A stretch of DNA of 64,000 nucleotides from Sympetrum striolatum (lineage: Eukaryota > Arthropoda > Insecta > Odonata > Libellulidae). Shown in pieces: positions 1 through 11,119 of this stretch. The notes under the pieces are model-generated. The model saw nothing but the letters and a program-made list of their open reading frames with translations. It did no database searches and had not been told where the DNA came from. The stretch is taken from positions 41,300,943 to 41,364,942 of the forward strand of contig OX388347.1 in NCBI GenBank assembly GCA_947579665.1, given 5' to 3'. Position 1 is the first letter of the stretch, and every line of letters starts with the position of its first letter. The translations under genes and the position numbers were made by a program.

Positions 1-955
1 AAAAATGAAAATTGTACTTAAGTTTACAAAGCCTCCTTGACTTAATATTCAATCTCATATCTTTCAAATGAACAATTTCTTCGATAAAGTCAACATTCCT
101 TCAAAGATTATAAAAACATATTCAAAGATAAAAATAGGATAAACATCACCACCTTTAAGGATTAATTTTCATAAATGCGCAAAGGTAATACGGAAACGCA
201 TAAGCAAATAATAGAAATAAATATTACTGTGAAAACAACCGATATTTTTACGGAATGTAACGAAAACACCACATAAGCACTGAATAATTTCATTAACACA
301 AACAATATCACGGAAATGTAAGTTGAAACGGAAACTACGATTAAACTTATAATTTTATGGTAAACAATTATGTTGATGTAAATAAAACATGGTTGCTACA
401 GAAGCTTAAACAAAATTCGAAAAACTTTCTTAAATAACTCATTAATTCTCAATGTCTACTTATATATAAACTCATGAGCTAGAATCAATAATCACCTAGA
501 TAGTTAAGGGAATGGGTTGTTTACAACCTCAGGATTTGGATAAAATATTCACGTACTTTATCTAATTGTGCGCAATTTCGAATCGAAAACGATATTTCAC
601 GACCATAAGAAGAATCTTCTTTCTTTTCTCCTTCTTTTGGTGCTTCATTCAACTTTCTAGGACCATTATTTTTAATTTAATTTTGAAATAGAATTGAACC
701 CTGCTACGAAAAAACTGACCTCTACGTGTATTTCTTATGGAAAGGTTTTGACCCGTCTGGGCTCGAACCGTGGACCTTAGGGAAATAAAAAGTAGCCTAT
801 ACTCTGCACAGGGTTGACTTTTTATAATGTAGAAAATTTAAAAGTTTTGTGACTCTCGGTTCTCGAGTTTTTAGCGAACATACACACACACACTCTATTT
901 TATATTATAGATTGAAAACTAAGAGTTTTGCCTGCATATCTACTTCTTTTCACAG
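1..955. other. AT-rich non-coding DNA upstream of the caspase A last exon
   Basis: No coding segment is recognised. The last part should be the final intron of caspase copy A, since it ends in a pyrimidine-rich tract and an AG at 954-955. The stretch at about 580-760 resembles 9945-10115 inside the hAT element further on (shared words such as 'ccttcttttgg' and 'agaatcttc'), and ends in a tRNA-T-arm-like 'gggctcgaacc'. A short (CA)n run lies near 880-893. Upstream exons of copy A are not present and must lie outside the window or be lost. Confidence 0.5.
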
Positions 956-1239
956 GTCATTTTGCCCTTGGACCAGAAAAGAGTAAAGGTTCTCTTTTCA
1001 TCAGAAAATTATGTTCTGTTATGGAGGAAGAAGCAAGCAGAGATGATGGTGTAAGGAAGCACATCCTTGCTCTCCTTACAGATGTGATTAGGGAAACAGC
1101 CAATGCAGATATTCCTGTAGGAGGGGAAATTAAAAAGCAGCAACCAGCATTGATAATGACACTTGTTTATTTGTATCATTTTAAGAATAAGGAAGAAATT
1201 CCAAATGAATTCTTGCAAAGGTTATCCCTAAGCACATAA
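956..1239 (+). CDS. Caspase-like copy A, terminal p10 exon only
   Basis: This is the last exon of a caspase-like gene, 95 codons when the split first codon is counted. It follows an AG acceptor at 954-955 and ends with TAA at 1237-1239. The translation matches the small-subunit (p10) domain of caspases: a GSLFIRKLCSVM segment equals the family's 'GSxFIxxLxxxx', then LLTDVIRETA, then KKQQPALIM and a YLYHF segment that equals the usual C-terminal 'KKQxPxxxxxLxKxLYF'. The conserved SWR motif that should precede GS is missing (GPEKSKGS instead). It is clearly paralogous to the last exons at 22081-22379 and 38939-39243. The p20 exons are upstream of the window, so whether this copy is intact cannot be judged. 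The first exon base completes a codon started in the previous exon, as in the other copies. Confidence 0.85.
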
Positions 1240-2497
1240 TTCAAAAGTGAGTAAATGTGTGAATAAATTTATAGCAATACAAACTTGCTTGCATGCCATC
1301 TTGTTGATAACTGAGCTATTGTGAAAGAGCGAGTATGGTTGAAACTTTATGCCAAAAGATCAGGAGAAAATTTTAATCCTGTGGGTTAATTTTTGTGCTA
1401 TAGCAATAAAATATATTTTTATGATGTTTCTTGCTGAAGATGAGTAAGTAAAATATTAAATCCCGAGAACATGCTTTCTTACTAAAAGCAATTAAAACGT
1501 TTTTTTTTTTCATATTTGCATTTCAGTTCAATCCTGAAATATTTTTCTTCATCAATTACTACTTGATCAGTAAATATTAGTTTCTATGTTGTACATTTTT
1601 TCTGTAAATTGATACTAATAAATTTTCAATGCTGTAAAAATATTAAATCTTTTTTAAATATTCAGGCATTCCCATGATTTCTACTATGATATATTCCTAC
1701 CTGTGTTTTAGATGGGGGAAAGAGGGAAAAATTGATGTTTTAGTTTTAGTTGAAATTATTTAGCTAAAGATAGTGGCTTGATTTGATTATTCAACTGTTA
1801 ATTCAACTTTTAAAATACAGGATTATTTCATATTGTAAATAAGTTATGCTTACTTCACTAAATAACATTGAATTTTTGTAATCAGTGCCAAGATTGACTA
1901 TCTATCAGTGAAAATAGAAATTGTTTAGATACCAGCTATGCGACAAAGGTAGGATAACAAAACAATGAATGACAAATTTAGAGAACAAAGTAAAAACAAA
2001 AATCATAACTGCAACTATTGTTTATCAAGGGTAGTCATACACTTGGTGTCACACATACTATTTGTGTAAAGACAGGCTCTCATCACCACAAAGGAAAAAA
2101 TACCATGACCAACTTAACACATTGGGATCGAAGGCCGCTGATCAGCTCCAGCTACCTTGCCAATGGTACCCAGGAGAGGGCGGCCTCCACTTGAAGGGAT
2201 TATTTGCTTTCCTCCTCTGCCGCAGACTTATTTGAGAGAGCTAAAATTTTGCCTAGCTTCTCAGTATGGATTGTACAACTAAGGAGAGAAGCCGTTTCTG
2301 ATTTCCTCACTTTTGTTTTGCTTAGGGTAGCGGTTGGAAGTTAAATTTTTAACTAAAAGTGCTTTAGTATTTCTAGTACCCGTTTTCCTCAAATCCAGCT
2401 TCTGATAAACATAACTATTCTCAAATTTTAAATCATGATCTAATTGTTCAAAATGTTTGTAATTTAGTAAGAAGTAGTTTTTTCCCGGTGAGTTGCT
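1240..2497. other. 3' flank of caspase A, non-coding
   Basis: No gene seen. The first 700 bp resemble the 3' flanks of copies B (22380-22900) and C (39244-39780): the same order of short conserved words, including a T-rich 'catatttgcatttcag' stretch and 'ataaatattagt'. This shows that the duplicated unit extends past the stop codon. The rest is AT-rich and unassigned. Confidence 0.45.
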
Positions 2498-2679
2498 TGA
2501 AGGAAGTATTCTCGGGTTTCCAACCGGGCAGCGTCTCTCCATTCTGTCAACGTTTCGGCTACGCACACTGCAGCCATCTTCAGGACTTCAGTCCTGAAGA
2601 TGGCTGCAGTGTGCGTAGCCGAAACGTTGACAGAATGGAGAGACGCTGCCCGGTTGGAAACCCGAGAATACTTCCTTCA
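2498..2679. repeat. Perfect 89-bp inverted repeat with a 4-nt loop
   Basis: The arms 2498-2586 and 2591-2679 are exact reverse complements by eye, separated by 'ttca' (2587-2590). The GC content of the arms is well above the surrounding DNA. A 12-nt word, 'tgtttgtaattt', occurs on both sides (about 2454-2465 and 2681-2692) and may be a target duplication or chance. Each arm carries a hammerhead-like core (see the ncRNA entry), so the piece may come from the ends of a Penelope-like element joined head to head. It is far longer than an animal pre-miRNA. A fold-back transposon end or a long hairpin RNA source are alternatives. Confidence 0.85.
2591..2631 (+). ncRNA. Hammerhead-ribozyme-like motif in the hairpin
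   Basis: In order: stem I half GTC (2591-2593), core CTGAAGA (2594-2600, fits CUGANGA), one extra T, stem II GGCT (2602-2605) paired with AGCC (2617-2620), GAAAC (2621-2625), GTT (2626-2628, fits NUH) and GAC (2629-2631), which pairs with the opening GTC. The other arm encodes the same motif on the - strand. Hammerhead motifs with very short stem III are known from Penelope-like retroelements, and the Penelope copy at 18473-20041 has a similar one. The extra base before stem II departs from the textbook core, so activity is uncertain. Confidence 0.45.
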
Positions 2680-3204
2680 TGTTTGTAATTTGTTTTCTGC
2701 ATTGTTATTCATTATAAAGTACATACCAATATCTACCAGAAAACAGGGAAATTAGATTCCGTTTCTGACAGAAGTATTAAAATTGTTAGCCGATCTCAAT
2801 GGGTTAAGGATAATGATGGTAGATTCAGTTATTAAAACAGAAATCGCATACCGATAGATGATGAGGTAAGTGGAAATCCAAGGTAGATTTCATACATTTA
2901 AGATGCAAAGAAAGAACAAAATGCAGCATTAAAACAACTGTTTAAGTAAAATCCAACAGTCCTAACAGATAAACCTTCCATAGTATTTCAGTATTGACAG
3001 TTATAAGGTATTCTCATCAATCATAGGTTACTGTTATTTTGCTGGAGCTGCCATAGTTAATGCACCATCATGACTAAAGACCTATTAATTTCTGCAATTT
3101 TGGTCGCTTATTGGTTGAGAAATATAAATTCACCCTCTACATCTGTCTTAGGTCACTCAAATTGTTGGAGTAATACCATAGTATATTTTTACTATCTATT
3201 ATGT
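2680..3204. other. Unassigned AT-rich spacer
   Basis: Nothing recognisable as coding, RNA gene or known repeat was seen between the hairpin and the T-arm element copy that follows. Confidence 0.4.
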
Positions 3205-4294
3205 GTAGATGCTTCTCCGGATTCCTTATATATATATAGCTATATAGATAGGATACTAATTCACAGGCTAAACCACAAGAGTCATAGACTTAAAATTTTT
3301 ACGACGCATTGGCCATAGCATGTAACCGCCAGAGGGCCCCAAAGTCCCAATTTTTCCCTTTTAAAAGCATTGCTTTGATTTTCGGGATTAAAAAAAAATA
3401 CTTTCCAGATAGGTAGAGAATCAAAACTCAAGAGGCCTATATATATGGTCATGATCTATTGAAAACATAAATGACCTTTACGTAAAATGTCCTTGGTTTG
3501 ATGCTAGGACAATGAAAAAATCTGCCCTTCAAAATACATTGAGGTAATTTTTCTTTATTTTTTTTTGATGCACTTATCGAAACGATAGGAAGTTCTCGCT
3601 CCGCTTAATCTTATATTAAGAATCGGTTTAAGAAAAACATTTAGGTAAGAACGTACATTTCCTGAGTTCGATGCCAGAGCACATTAAAATTTCTCACGTT
3701 AGAAATATAATGGAAAAGTAGGATGTCGTATGACGCAGTTGCAGCCCATATTTCTGCTTAAATTTTCACACAGTTAAAAATGGCGATCTTCTGTTGTGCT
3801 GCATAGAAAGTATTACCAGAAAGACCCGTGTTCGAAGCCAGGCGGTAAATATATCCCCCATTTAAAATACATTGAGGTAGTTTTCATTATTTATTTTGAT
3901 GTACTTATTGAAATAATAGGAAGTTCTTGCTTTGCTAGAAGATTTATATTAAGACTCGGTTAAGAAAAAATTTAGATAAGACCATGCTGTTCCTGGGTTC
4001 GATTCCAGAGCACATTACAATTTCTCACATAAGGAATATATGTGAAAATTAGCACATCGTTTGAGGCAGTTGCAGCCAATATTTCTGCTTGAATTTTCAC
4101 ACATAGTTATAGATGTTGATCTTCTGTTGTGCTGCATATTAAGTTTACCAGGAAGACCCAGGTTTGATGCCAGATGATTAAATTGCAGCAAATTTTAAGA
4201 ATATTTTCAATCCTTTTTTTTTTTTTTTTGAGAACCGTCCTGATATGAAATTAGTGTTATCGATCTGCTTGCAGTATGCAAGCTACATTTTAGT

Positions 4295-4300
<6 letters not shown>
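3205..4300 (-). repeat. Dispersed copy of the 1.1-kb T-arm-unit element
   Basis: A single diverged copy of the element that forms the array at 59401-64000, in the orientation of the inverted copies there. It begins with the boundary module 'gatgcttctccggattc' (about 3209), then TA-rich DNA, 'cacaggctaaacca' and the conserved unit series. It ends with the short palindrome 'gcttgcagtatgcaagc' and a (TA)n run at 4296-4320. T-arm-like motifs occur near 3493, 3664, 3827, 3994 and 4157, about 165 bp apart. Several motifs are decayed (for example 'gtttgatgcc'), so this copy looks older than those in the array. Confidence 0.75.
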
Positions 4301-4325
<25 letters not shown>

Positions 4326-4779
4326 TCTACTAAATATATTTACCTAGGGAGCGAATCTTGACCAATGATCATTCTTGATCTGTAACTTCCCCCACAATGA
4401 TATACCTACAGGACATTCTTCACATCTCCATAGAAATGTCCAATTATTTATTGTTGGCACATTATACCTGCTGAGTGCATGGGAATGTCACGCATCAGGA
4501 TACTTAGTGAACTGTGAGCTAAAGTGTCTAAGTGATCTCCACCTTGTGATGTAAAAAACCATAAAGAGTGACCATGTAGTCAGAATCTAAAAATTCTTCC
4601 CCTCTAAAATTAGCAAAAAAGAGGAATCAGGCTTGTTAGGCAGGATGAGGAGTTGGGTAGTTTTTTGCTATTCTCACCAAGCCAAAAAGCTATAGATGGA
4701 GTACATATGTCCAGGTAAGTGAACCATGATTCTACAAGTATCATTTTTTTGTTATTCCATAACGACCTGAATCTGAGTC

Positions 4780-4916
4780 TTTATTCACTCATAGCTCAGT
4801 AGCTTCTATCTTATTGCAGCCATGATCAAGGCTGTGACAAAAATGAAAAAACAGGAGTTGAGGCCAGCAGTCAGGGAGACGGGTTGCTCCTCGTTACATG
4901 TGATGGCACATGTTGG
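4780..4916 (+). pseudogene. CR1-like LINE ORF1, left piece split by the hAT insertion
   Basis: This fragment lies directly left of the hAT element. When its end is read together with the DNA after the hAT element, the target duplication CATGTTGG/CATGTCGG falls inside a coding motif HVGTND. It is therefore the upstream piece of the LINE ORF that continues at 10617. The assignment rests on that continuity and on frame, not on a long match. Confidence 0.55.
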
Positions 4917-5138
4917 CAGGGTTGGACATTATACATGAAAAATGTATTTTAAATACAAAATACTTACCTCAAATGTATTTTAGATACAAAATACTCTTCA
5001 AAAGTTTCTGAAAATACAAAATAGTATTTTAAATACATTTAAAAATACAAAATATGTACTTCCAAAAAATGAGCTAGAAATATTACATACACAGTGTATA
5101 TTAACACATTTATTCCATAGAGGTTACAGGAAATCCAA

Positions 5139-8100
5139 CTATCTATAATTATTTGCTAACATTCCACCATTTCCTTTTAAAAACACCAGCTTTTCAAATG
5201 AAGCATCACTTAAGTTCTGCCTTTGGGGGCTATTTATTAAACCTCCAAAAGAAAATAGTCGTTCTACTGGGCCACTTAATGTAATACTTGTATTGTATTT
5301 TAAGAACATTTGCCTTACCAAAGGACATTTGTTCAAAATACTCGGGCAATTGGATTTGTCATTTAAAAACTTCAATATTTCTAAATCACAGTTGTTGCTT
5401 TCTACCATTTTTATGCTACTTTCCTTGAAAGAAAACCATTCATCATCAGTGGATAAGTCATCATCACACTTTGGGGGTGTTTGATTCATTCCTCTAGCTG
5501 AATTAACTATGAAGTCTTGGATCTTCCTCTGCTGATCCCCAATATCAGCTGGCAGCCACCTCATTCGTATTCCTTGAGGTACTCAATTTCAATATCTTTA
5601 AAATTGTTTAAGTTTAATTTGGAGCAATCATCTTCCAGCTTAACTTCAAAACTCACAATTTTTGAAATGGAATTATACAAGGAATTCCAGCATGTAACAC
5701 ATGGGTATGTTAAATGGTGGCCCAATATTGAAAAAATGTCCTCTGCCGAATTTGGCCTCCCTGATGCATTCCACAAAGCATTGTATTTTGCCATTGCAGT
5801 GTGATGAACTCTAGAGGCTGTTTGAGCTAAAAACTTGCTTACATCACTTGTTGCAACCAAATTTAAAGTATGGGATGAGCAGCGTATGTGACGAAGAAGT
5901 ATTATATCAGTTGAATTAGTGATTGTAGCTACTTGATCACTGAAGCAAATTAATTCAACTTCATCCACCATATTTTCATAATCTCCATCATTTTGCTCAT
6001 TAGCATCATTATCTGTTAACAGGAATGAACTAAAAATTCATTTATTCTCACAGATCTAATATGGGGGCATCCATTAATGACGTGAGGTGATTCTTGCGAT
6101 TTTTTTACCCCTTCCTCCCCCCTAGTGAGATATCGTGAGATTTGGCTTGACCCCCTCCTCTAATCTCACGTGAGATTGTTCAAAATGCATGTTTTCAGTG
6201 TAAATATGTTAATCTATGCTTCATTGTAATGGATTTATTTAAAAAACATAATTTATTTAATTAATTTTATTTAGGAATAAACAATCGACAGGCTACTATG
6301 CTACTTTGTGGCGCTCGCATAACCGTGGTAAATATTATTGTGTAAAATTTAGTCATATTCTAGTAGAGAAACACGCTTTACTCAATTTAACCCAGTTATC
6401 TCATAATTCTACAATATTTCTTGCGGATATAAAATTACGTAATCTTTGCAAGAACCCCCCTCTCCCCCACGTGAGAGTGAGTGAGATTCGGCTAAACCCC
6501 CCTGCCCCCCTAAACGCCTCACTTAATTAATGAACGCCCCCTAAGGACATCAGCATATCCTAGTATAAAATACAAATGATTGTTGTTATTCTATATAACA
6601 GTGATGCTTTCTAACAAGGTTTTAATGCTACTCATTATAACAATTGGTCAGTTGCACTACATCTTACCTGTTGCTGCTTGAAAGGCAACTCCAAATTCTT
6701 TAAACGCTTTCACAAAATTAGCTCCATTGTCAATTATAGTTGATGTTAGCTTATTGTAAGTCAGACCAAAATGATGGTGAATGTCCTCCAACATCTCTGC
6801 AATTCTGTCATGTGAGTGTGTTCCTCTAAACCTCCTGCAAGCTAGTACAGCTGAACACCGCTCATACGTCACTTCATTAATCTGTTTAAAAAGGGATAAA
6901 TATGGAGTTACTTTTGTAAGAAATATGCACAGCTAACATTGAAAAATAAATATTGTTTCTTTTACTTCATCAACAATAAGGAGGCTTTTGAAGCATTTTC
7001 TAGCATTTGGACTACTCTCATCTTCAATCAATCATATATCTTACCCAGTGAGCCGTGACACCAAGAAAACTGTGGGTTTTGGTTGCCCATATATCAGCTG
7101 TAGTGCATATAGTATAAGGGACTGAGAGCAGCTGCTTCTTAATACGTGATATCGCCTTGGTTTCCATATCATTAATATGCCTTCCAAGACTCCGCTGAAA
7201 CATCACCTTAACTCCAAAATCCATGGCTGAAATAAATTCATATAAATTTTTGAGAAAAACATATATTGTCTTAGGTTTATTAAAAGATCCATTTTAGTTA
7301 TAATATAACTATACTATACATATTAATTCATTAACTGTAAACTTATAATTCTGCTAGAAAATGTAAATACTTTTATTTACCTTCAAATATATTCACAAAG
7401 TGTGGGTTGTCAACTATTGATAATGGTCTCATGCTATTAACCACTAACTTAGTGATAAGATCATCAAACTTTGTTTGATTCCTTTTACTAGCAGTGGTGC
7501 TGTTTTCGAGAGCCAAAGCTATACTAGTCTGGACCATTTTCTTTTTATAGGCACCAATGTCTTCAGAATTTTTCTCCCTCTTCCTTTGCAGTGATTGTAT
7601 TTTTTTGGCCCACTCACTTCTATAATTTCGTATTCACTCACAATACTTGGGTGAACCCTCTGAAACACAGACATCGGATTTCACTTCTGCACTGCTAATG
7701 AAACTATTGCAGTCAAGCATCAACAGGCCAAGGTAACTAAATTTCATAGGATTTTGCTACGACCAAAGACGCTTGGTAATCATGTTTTTAGCTATAAGCA
7801 CCACCAGTAACATTTTTATTTAGTAATCATGATCCAAGATAGAATTTTTATATTAATATTAGAATAGAAAAATGAGATAATTTACCTTTAAATGAGTCTT
7901 GAAATTTGTAGCGGCATTTAAGGAGCCACTAATTACTGTTTTTCTTGCAGGCATGCTAAGAACAACTTCGGCTCTTACTTTTCTGTCCAACTCTTCTACA
8001 ACTACGAAATATTTTTTATCTAAAGTCGGGGATCTTGCTTCACTACAAGTAGAGCTCTCGCCAGTGTCCATTCTGCAATTTCCTGTGTTTGTTCGTGATG

Positions 8101-8236
8101 CGGCGGGCTTCAAAGAATGATAATTTAATCTTTTCATTAAATATAAATGGAACGATGTAGATTTCCAAGTCAAAAAGATAAGAAAAAGGCGCAGACAACT
8201 CGATGCTTCCACCAAAGCATGGTACGGAAAAACCAC
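5139..8236 (-). pseudogene. hAT transposase (spliced, frameshifted)
   Basis: Segments on the - strand follow one another as exons with matching splice signals: 8236-7886 (ends in THLK, a degenerate BED-finger region), about 7680-7381 (RVHPSIVSEYE, then a frame change into EWAKKIQSLQRKREKN), 7226-7045 (MDFGVKVMFQRSL), 6881-6668 (contains IIDNGANFVKAFKEFG, the hAT 'DNAAN' catalytic region), and 6012-5139 read in two overlapping frames around 5561-5565. The C-terminus carries the hAT dimerisation region: GPVERLFSFGGLI and ARRN-type 'SPQRQNLSDASFEKLVFLK'. At least two frameshifts break it, so it is a dead copy. The 5' limit is uncertain. Confidence 0.75.
6063..6541. mobile_element. MITE inserted in the hAT transposase gene
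   Basis: A 479-bp element with inverted ends: left 'gggggcatccattaatga' and right, read inward, 'gggggcgttcattaatta'. Next to each end are G/C-homopolymer-rich segments with 'cacgtgaga' words. Flanking TA on both sides suggests a Tc1/mariner-type target, but this is not certain. It lies between the hAT exons that end at 6668 and begin at 6012, i.e. within an intron. It has no coding capacity. Confidence 0.65.
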
Positions 8237-9944
8237 TGATGCTTAGGCGAAAACAGATCGTATGAGACTACGCTCAAAACTTTTTCTTTTTTCAGGAAGT
8301 GCTTGGAGGTACGCAAGTATGGAAAATTTTGCAACTTTTAAAAAATAGGCGTCGATTTCTGTTCGATTTTCCGTGGAATCGCCCGCTGCGTTTGGGGGGG
8401 GGGCGAATCACCCCTACTGTCCCCCCCTAGGGGCCGCCAATGATTATGTGAGGATGTTGGTGTTGATATACACTCTGCCATAAGCCTCTGACGGCTCGCG
8501 GGGTATGAATCTAAATCTAACAATAAGACTTCGGACAGCACACGGTCACAACTGGAAACAAACGCGTTTGTAAGTGTTCCTCTGTCCGGCGGCTCAATCA
8601 ATATCTTATAAAAACGACGAGAATTTCTCCAGAAAATAAAAATGAAACCAATAAAATAGCGTAAAGCCGATCTCCGACAATAGAGAGTTTTAGCAAGCAC
8701 TTAACGGTGTACCGATATTTTCTGGAAACCTTACTGCGCATGCGCAAACCTTTACGGTGTCTTCACCGAATTCACGGGCACCACTATTCTGGCGCATCTC
8801 ACGTCGGCGTTAAGAGGCAGACGTTAAAGCGACAGTGAGGTAAAAATGGCGAAGGAAATGGCTAAGCAGGAGTGCGTACGATTTTCAGCCTGGGACAACT
8901 CGGTTCTCCTTTATAAAATTATAGGTACGAACCCGTTCGAATGTCTGATAGGAAGTGCAGCAAGAAGCGGTGGGATCTGCAAATAAAAATTTTAAAAAAT
9001 GGTGTCTGCAAGAGCATGTATTGCTGGAGAGGGACAAGTTCAATGTTAAAGTCTAGTCTCGTTCCCTCCGCATTTTTTTTCTTTTCCCACTAGAAATAGC
9101 CCGATTTCGATGAAATTTTCAGGGAAGATACCTCAAACATTGCTAATTAAAGATCTTTTTAAAATGAGTGAAAATCTGTTGTAGTAACTGATAAATTGCG
9201 ATTGGTGTGACTGAAGTACAGGAATGTCGTTCGGAGACCAAGTTTGAGGTGTTAGTTGTGGCGTTTTGACGGCAGATAGAGCGGAGATCAATGAGTTTCG
9301 CATCTCGGAAATGGCCGAGAAATCTCTAATTCCGACTCGTTTACGGACTAATTGAGTAAAAGGAAACCAATCCAACCAAACCCTACCCAACCCAATGACT
9401 TTACTCAATGCGCCCATAAGCGAGTAGGGAAAAGAGAAATAGGCATATGCTAGAGGTGAATTAAGTTAGTATCGCCCTATTGGAAGCACGAGAAAACATC
9501 CAAAATGCCGTAAAAAGCAGACGAAAAACTTCGAAAATGGGTGCTTTTCGGATCAAAATTCCTCATTAACTGCAGCACTTAGGAGAAAAGGCGTATCACT
9601 TATGACATTTGCAATTCTTTGCCTTTAATTTGGTGTAAGAATCGTATTTCTGACGTGAATAATAAGCGAGTTATAGCATTTCTCCAAGAAAGAACGAAAC
9701 TAGAATTTTACCAAGTTCAATTTGAAAAGAAAAGAGAGAGAAGCGAATTCATAAATGGAGATGGAGGAGCATAAATAAATGATATCCACGTAGAAGGTTG
9801 TGCAATGCATAAATACACTTCAGTAAACAAAACTAAAACCCCAAGCTAATCCTTCTATACAGAAAAATGCACGAGCTTAGTTAGCATTGATTGTCCCTCA
9901 AAAGTTTTGGAAAATTTACGCGTATTTTCTCGAAAATCCGATTT

Positions 9945-10140
9945 GAAAAGAATATTTGATGACCATAATAAGAATCTTCATTCAGTTTCCCTTCTTTTGG
10001 TACTTGTCTCGACTCTACTCGAGTATTTCTTCCAATTTAATTCTTCAAAAGAAATAAAGCCTGCAACCGATAAAATGAAATTTACATGTAATTATTATGG
10101 AAATTTATCTGAGCGATCTCGGTTCGAATCCAACAAAATT
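9945..10140. repeat. Repeat shared with 580-790
   Basis: Shares 'gaccataa.aagaatcttc' and 'ccttcttttgg' in the same order as the stretch at 580-790, and like it ends in a T-arm-like motif ('cggttcgaatcc', about 10120). It lies within the right part of the hAT element. Either the element captured a dispersed repeat or the upstream stretch is a piece of a related hAT. Confidence 0.5.
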
Positions 10141-10616
10141 AATGATTAAGAATGCAAAATTGTTTAGAATGCGTATGTTTAGTTTGAAGCAAATCGGAGG
10201 AACGGTGTGTCCTGACAGGACTCATACGATCAAAAAAAGCGCAAATAAGGATGCTAAACAGACAAATGAAGGTAACTGACCGAAGAAATGTTTCCGTCGT
10301 AGGTGTACGGTATGCTAAAACTATAAGTCTACGGTGCCCGATAGATCATGACCGTTATCATTAACGTTCGAATCTCACGGTTAAAGAATCTACGGTGTAC
10401 GCTATGCTAAAACTCTCTAATATTCATACGTAAAATGAAAAGTATTTCCGCTGGAGTATTTTGAGTATGAGTATTTTGAAAATACAAATTACTCCTAGAA
10501 TGTATTTTCAATACAAATACAAAATACTACGCTTGAAATGTATTTTCGATACAAAATACAAGTGTATCGAAAATACGTATTTAAAATACATGTATTTTCG
10601 ATACCGCCCAACTCTG

Positions 10617-10924
10617 CATGTCGGCACCAACGATGCCTCGGCTCGTGGATCCGAAGAGATCTTGGACTCTTTTGAGGACCTCTCTAAGGTTGTTCGAGTC
10701 AAGGGATCGTCTGGAGTTGATATAGCGTTGTCCATATGCAGCATAGTCCCCCGGATTGATCGAGGCCGTATGGTTTGGAGTAGAGTGGAGTGGGCTTTGT
10801 CGATCTGCCCCACGTCCTTGACTTTGTGTAGGGTACCCCTTAACCGCTCCGGGGTTCATTATACCTCCGAGGCTACGGAGAAGGTGCGGGTCGGTTATTC
10901 AGGGGTGTGGGTGTTTTTTAGGTT
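10617..10924 (+). pseudogene. CR1-like LINE ORF1 with SGNH/esterase-like motif
   Basis: Immediately right of the hAT element an open frame starts with HVGTNDASARGSEEIL and continues with LSICSIVPRIDR. This HVGTND...SxIxPR arrangement matches the GxND block of SGNH esterase domains that some CR1-clade LINEs carry in ORF1. The left part of the same ORF lies at 4780-4916, on the other side of the hAT insertion. The frame ends near 10924 with degraded C-terminal sequence. Confidence 0.55.
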
Positions 10925-11119
10925 ATAATGCAACACTAGGTTAATGAAAAATAAGGTTCCGTGTTTCATTTATGAGATTAACACCCACAGTAATGGGAAA
11001 GTGGATAGAAAGAGCTTAGAGCAAAGAAACGAGCTAATAATTGCGTAAGGTAACAGGAACTTGCCTCTAGTAATTAAACGTTAAATAAGAGAAGAAGCCC
11101 CATTTTAAAGAGCAATAAG

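Larger units (their letters stand above)
4917..10616 (-). mobile_element. hAT DNA transposon, 5.7 kb, with TIRs and 8-bp target duplication
   Basis: The left end CAGGGTTGGACA (4917) and right end, read inward as CAGAGTTGGGCG (10616), are short imperfect terminal inverted repeats of hAT type. They are flanked by CATGTTGG (4909-4916) and CATGTCGG (10617-10624), a 7-of-8 match to an 8-bp target duplication, which is diagnostic of hAT. Both subterminal regions (4935-5060 and 10460-10605) are packed with 'tgtattttaaatac'-like words in both orientations, as expected for transposase-binding subterminal repeats. A broken transposase lies on the - strand at 5139-8236. The right 2.3 kb (8240-10460) has no recognisable gene; it holds two direct copies of an 'acggtgtacg...tatgctaaaa' segment near 10305 and 10391. 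Confidence 0.85.

Noticed and set aside
2498..2679. The hairpin as a microRNA precursor
   Set aside because: Arms of 89 bp with perfect pairing are too long and too perfect for an animal miRNA; a hairpin-derived siRNA source or mobile-element junction fits better.
5517..5804. + strand frame within the hAT transposase
   Set aside because: Complement of the recognised - strand transposase exon; no domain of its own.
8338..10460. Coding regions in the right part of the hAT element
   Set aside because: Only short unrelated frames; no protein motif recognised on either strand.
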